Below, piece by piece: positions 61,328-64,000 of a stretch of DNA of 64,000 nt. The DNA lies in the NCBI RefSeq assembly GCF_014195685.1, contig NZ_JACICF010000001.1, positions 156,992 to 220,991 of the forward strand, read 5' to 3'. The stretch's first letter is position 1, and each line of letters opens with the position of its first letter. The stretch comes from Sphingomicrobium lutaoense. Lineage in GTDB: Bacteria > Pseudomonadota > Alphaproteobacteria > Sphingomonadales > Sphingomonadaceae. The translations under genes were made by a program, and so were the position numbers. Under the pieces are notes generated by a model. The model saw only the letters and a program-made list of their open reading frames with translations, was not told where the DNA came from and made no database searches.

Positions 61328-63727
61328 TCAAGAGCGCGATGCGCGCTTTGTGCGCAAGGTGGGCGGGGCGCTGGCGGGATCGTCGGGCCAGGCATGCTTG
61401 GGATACCGACCGCGCATTTCCTTGGCGACCTCATGCCAGCTTCCCGACCAGAAGGCGGGCAGGTCGCGGGTCGACTGGATCGGCCTTCCCGCCGGGCTGG
61501 TGAGCTTGATGAGAAGCGGGGTGTCGCCGATCATCGGATGGCGCGTCAGTCCGAACAGCGCCTGCGCGCGCACTTCGACCGATGGCGCATCGTCGCCCGA
61601 ATAGTCGATCGCATGGGTCGATCCCGCCGGGCTTTCGAAATGGCGCGGCGCCCGCCGGTCAAGCAATTGCCGCTCGTCCCAGTCGAGCAGCGACAAGGCC
61701 CCCTCGATCCATTGCTGCGGCGACAGGTCGAGCCTGCGCTTCCCCGCCAGCAGGGGGGCGAGCCACAGCTCGGCCTGCTCGGCAAGATGATCGGGATGCA
61801 ACTTTTCGATCCCCGCATAACGGCCACGCGCGATCAGGTCGGTGGGCAGCAGGTCGGGCAACCGTTCCCTGGCCTTGTCGAGGAGGAGCGCCGTCACCGC
61901 CTGCGTGTCGGGATCGGGGTCGGGGCCGCTCGACAGGCGGATGGCGCCCAGCCGCTTCTCCACCACCGCCTCGACCCGCCCATCCTTCCAGCGCACCAGC
62001 TTGCGCCGCTCAACCCGCTCGGCAAAGGCCTGCTCGACCTGTGCGGCATCGAGCGCGAGGCCTGCGGTGATACGCGCTTCGCGTGCCCGGCCCGTCGCAT
62101 CGGCGATGAGCAGCCATGACGCGGTGGCGAGCGGGGAGGCCGGATCGAGAAAGAAGCCGCGCCCGCCGGCCGAGACCCAGCGCTCGCCACTCCCATCGCG
62201 GGGCCGCGCCAGATTGTCGGGCAAGGCGCGCGCCAGCGCGATCGCCGCATCGGGCCCTCGCTTCGGCTTCGCGTCGTGCAGCGCCATCGCTTTCTTCGCC
62301 CAACTTGCCGCCAGCTTGCGCGCCGCGCTGGCCCGCTTTCCCCGGTCGGCGCGCCAGTTGGACAGTCGGATGGCAAGATCCTCGCTTGGCCCGCCCAGTC
62401 CGCGTTCCTGCACCAGCATGACGAATTGCGCAGCCGTTTCGGCTTCGCCCATCGCCGCCCCATGCAGAAGCGCGGCGGCGTGCAGGGGCGTCATCGGCAT
62501 TGCCGCCAGCTTGCGACCGAATGGCGTGATGCGCCCGTCCTCGCCCAGCGCCTCGATGGCTTTCAACTGCCGCTCGGCGATGGCCAGCGATGCCTCGGGC
62601 GGCGGATCGATCCAGCGCAATGCGCCGGGCTCCGCGCCCCACAACTGCAAGGTGAGAAGCAGGGGGGAAAGGTCGGCCGCCAGCATCTCGGGCGGGTCAT
62701 GGGGCGGAAGCGCCTGCGTCGCGGTTTCCTCCCACAGGCGGATTGCCACGCCCGGCGCCTGGCGCGCGGCGCGCCCCGCACGCTGGGTCGCCGCTGCCTG
62801 GCTCGCTCGCTCGGTCACCAGCCTCGTGAAGCCCGCCACCGCGTCATGGCGAGGTCGCCGTGCCCGCCCGCTATCAACCACGATGCGTACATCCTCGAGC
62901 GTGAGGCTGGTCTCGGCAATCGAACTGGCGAGCACCAGCTTGCGCGTGCCCGGCGCGGGCTTGGCCAGCGCCGCCCGCTGCGCCGCGGGGTCGATGCGGC
63001 CATGCAGGCGATGCAGTTCGACATCGGCAGGCAGGCTCCCCAATGCCTCCGCAGTGCGCTCGATTTCGCCGACACCCGGAAGGAATGCGAGCAATGACCC
63101 CTCATGTTCGTCCAGCGCGCGCTTGCAGGCGGCCGCCATTTGCTTCTCGATGGGTCGCGCGGCGTCGCGTCCCACATGCCGGATGGTGAGCGAATAGGAT
63201 TTGCCCGCGCTCTCGATCAGCGGGGGATCGCCAAGCAGCCTCGCGAAGCCCTGGCTGTCGAGCGTCGCCGACATTGCGAGCAGCTTGAGGTCGGGGCGGA
63301 GGCTTTCGGCCACGTCGAGTGTGAGCGCGAGCGCGACATCGTTTCCAAGGCTGCGCTCATGCACTTCGTCGAAGATCACCGCGCTCACGCCGGTCAATTC
63401 GGGATCGGCCTCGATGCGGGTCTGGTAGACCCCGTGGGTCATCACCGTGATGCGCTTGCCCGGGCGGCTGTCGAGGCGGGTGGCATAGCCGATCGTCGCG
63501 CCGCTGCGCTCGTTCCGCTGCGCCGCCATATAATCGGCCGCCGCGCGCGCCGCGAGACGGCGCGGGACCAAAAGCAGGATTTCGCCCGTGCACCATTGCT
63601 CGTCCAGCAGGGCCGGGGCGATGGCCGTGGTCTTGCCCGCCCCCGGCGGCGCGATGAGCAGGGCACGGCCATGTTCGCGCAGCGCGTCGCGAAGCTCGGG
63701 AAGGATTTGCGTGACGGGAAGCGGCAC
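61328..63727 (-). CDS. hrpB: ATP-dependent RNA helicase HrpB
   Basis: A 799-residue DEAH-box helicase. Motif I is APPGAGKTTAIAPALL, motif II is FDEVHERSLGNDVAL, motif III is MSATLD, motif V/VI includes SIAETSLTLEDVRIVVDSG and TQRAGRAARQAPG, and the C-terminal HrpB domain ends near FWSGSWHEVAKEMRGRYPKHAWP. GTG at 63727 lies 8 bp after the polyprenyl-synthase stop and gives the conserved LPVTQILPELRDAL start. An upstream ATG would overlap the synthase and add a shadow-frame leader. Confidence 0.93.
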   Translation of the reverse strand: MPLPVTQILPELRDALREHGRALLIAPPGAGKTTAIAPALLDEQWCTGEILLLVPRRLAARAAADYMAAQRNERSGATIGYATRLDSRPGKRITVMTHGVYQTRIEADPELTGVSAVIFDEVHERSLGNDVALALTLDVAESLRPDLKLLAMSATLDSQGFARLLGDPPLIESAGKSYSLTIRHVGRDAARPIEKQMAAACKRALDEHEGSLLAFLPGVGEIERTAEALGSLPADVELHRLHGRIDPAAQRAALAKPAPGTRKLVLASSIAETSLTLEDVRIVVDSGRARRPRHDAVAGFTRLVTERASQAAATQRAGRAARQAPGVAIRLWEETATQALPPHDPPEMLAADLSPLLLTLQLWGAEPGALRWIDPPPEASLAIAERQLKAIEALGEDGRITPFGRKLAAMPMTPLHAAALLHGAAMGEAETAAQFVMLVQERGLGGPSEDLAIRLSNWRADRGKRASAARKLAASWAKKAMALHDAKPKRGPDAAIALARALPDNLARPRDGSGERWVSAGGRGFFLDPASPLATASWLLIADATGRAREARITAGLALDAAQVEQAFAERVERRKLVRWKDGRVEAVVEKRLGAIRLSSGPDPDPDTQAVTALLLDKARERLPDLLPTDLIARGRYAGIEKLHPDHLAEQAELWLAPLLAGKRRLDLSPQQWIEGALSLLDWDERQLLDRRAPRHFESPAGSTHAIDYSGDDAPSVEVRAQALFGLTRHPMIGDTPLLIKLTSPAGRPIQSTRDLPAFWSGSWHEVAKEMRGRYPKHAWPDDPASAPPTLRTKRASRS

Positions 63728-63734
63728 CGCCGCC

Positions 63735-64000
63735 TCAATAAGCTCGAGCGACGGCGAACTGGGCGGCTTCGGCCATGGCCTTGCGCGCGGTGGAATCGGG
63801 GAAGATCGACAAGGCGTCGATGGCGCGCCGGGCATAGCTGCGCGCGGCTTCGAGCGTGTCGGCCAGGGCATCGGTCGAGCGCATCAGCGACACGGCATGG
63901 GCAAGGTCGTCATCGCTCACGCGCTTGCCCTGCATCGCGTCCTTCCAGAAGGTCCGGTCGCCGTCCGATCCGCGCGAATGGGCAAGGATGACGGGCAGGG
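63735..64000 (-). CDS. Polyprenyl diphosphate synthase, C-terminal part (runs off the right edge)
   Basis: The last 88 codons of a trans-prenyltransferase. Reading in from 64000 gives LPVILAHSRGSDGDRTFWKDAMQGK, the segment that follows the second Asp-rich motif in octaprenyl/solanesyl-type synthases, then VSLMRSTDALADTLEAARSYARRAIDAL and FPDSTARKAMAEAAQFAVARA. It makes a quinone side chain. The Asp-rich motifs lie outside the window. It is transcribed upstream of hrpB with an 8 bp gap. Confidence 0.9.
   Translation of the reverse strand, partial: LPVILAHSRGSDGDRTFWKDAMQGKRVSDDDLAHAVSLMRSTDALADTLEAARSYARRAIDALSIFPDSTARKAMAEAAQFAVARAY

Overview
The window is gene-dense, high-GC chromosomal DNA that fits an alphaproteobacterium of the Sphingomonadales. 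Pointers are the rplU-rpmA...obgE cluster, TonB-dependent receptors that sit beside tryptophan-halogenase-like proteins and glycoside hydrolases, Entner-Doudoroff genes in place of a phosphofructokinase route, a crtY-crtI-crtB carotenoid operon, an NDUFS4-type complex I accessory protein, and frequent ATGA/GTGA/TTGA start-stop overlaps. This is inferred from gene content; no rRNA or other direct taxonomic marker is present. I see no insertion sequence, prophage, CRISPR array, rRNA or replication origin. No stretch without a gene exceeds 300 bp; the longest is the roughly 230 bp psp control region.

Layout. 1-8.3 kb: housekeeping. This holds the N-terminal part of obgE, a TetR regulator with a divergent PF10118-type protein, a GNAT acetyltransferase, rpmA, rplU with a Lys/Ala-rich tail, hspQ, an OmpR/EnvZ-type two-component pair, an EF-hand protein, an SDR, tRNA-Ser(CGA) and a TonB-type protein. 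8.3-29.4 kb: the metabolic core. A maltose-type MFS permease and a LacI-type repressor lie divergent to one tightly packed + strand run: TonB-dependent receptor, halogenase-like flavoprotein, GH13 alpha-amylase, GH13 alpha-glucosidase, GH97 alpha-glucosidase, second halogenase-like flavoprotein, zwf, pgl, edd, glk, eda and a third GH13. Read together it encodes uptake of maltodextrin across the outer membrane, hydrolysis to glucose, phosphorylation by glucokinase and full Entner-Doudoroff conversion to pyruvate plus glyceraldehyde-3-phosphate. Similar palindromes in the permease and receptor promoters are likely repressor operators.

29.4-41.2 kb, mostly minus strand: an MHS-family transporter with an extra soluble insert, a DASS/SLC13 carboxylate transporter, a CitE-like lyase coupled to a MaoC-domain protein, an orphan homodimeric 2-oxo-acid dehydrogenase E1-like protein, an HxlR regulator divergent from an azoreductase, and a branched-chain 2-oxo-acid dehydrogenase operon (E1alpha, E1beta, E2) without E3. 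41.3-49.4 kb: a secreted beta-propeller/amidohydrolase, small conserved proteins, a phage-shock-like operon (45-aa small ORF, pspA, pspC, pspB-like) behind a strong sigma-54-type promoter, a ZnuD-like TonB receptor and tRNA-Thr(UGU).

49.4-64 kb: a DUF429-like protein coupled to a TM-helix channel-like protein, rarA, a PadR regulator with tandem palindromes, a GT4 glycosyltransferase, the carotenoid operon crtY-crtI-crtB with a divergent sterol-desaturase-family hydroxylase and a DUF2141 protein, an MscS channel, an NDUFS4-like protein, hrpB and the C-terminal part of a polyprenyl diphosphate synthase.

The most interesting items are the single-locus starch-to-pyruvate cassette with two halogenase-like flavoproteins, and the psp-like operon with its sigma-54 promoter and translationally coupled small membrane protein.
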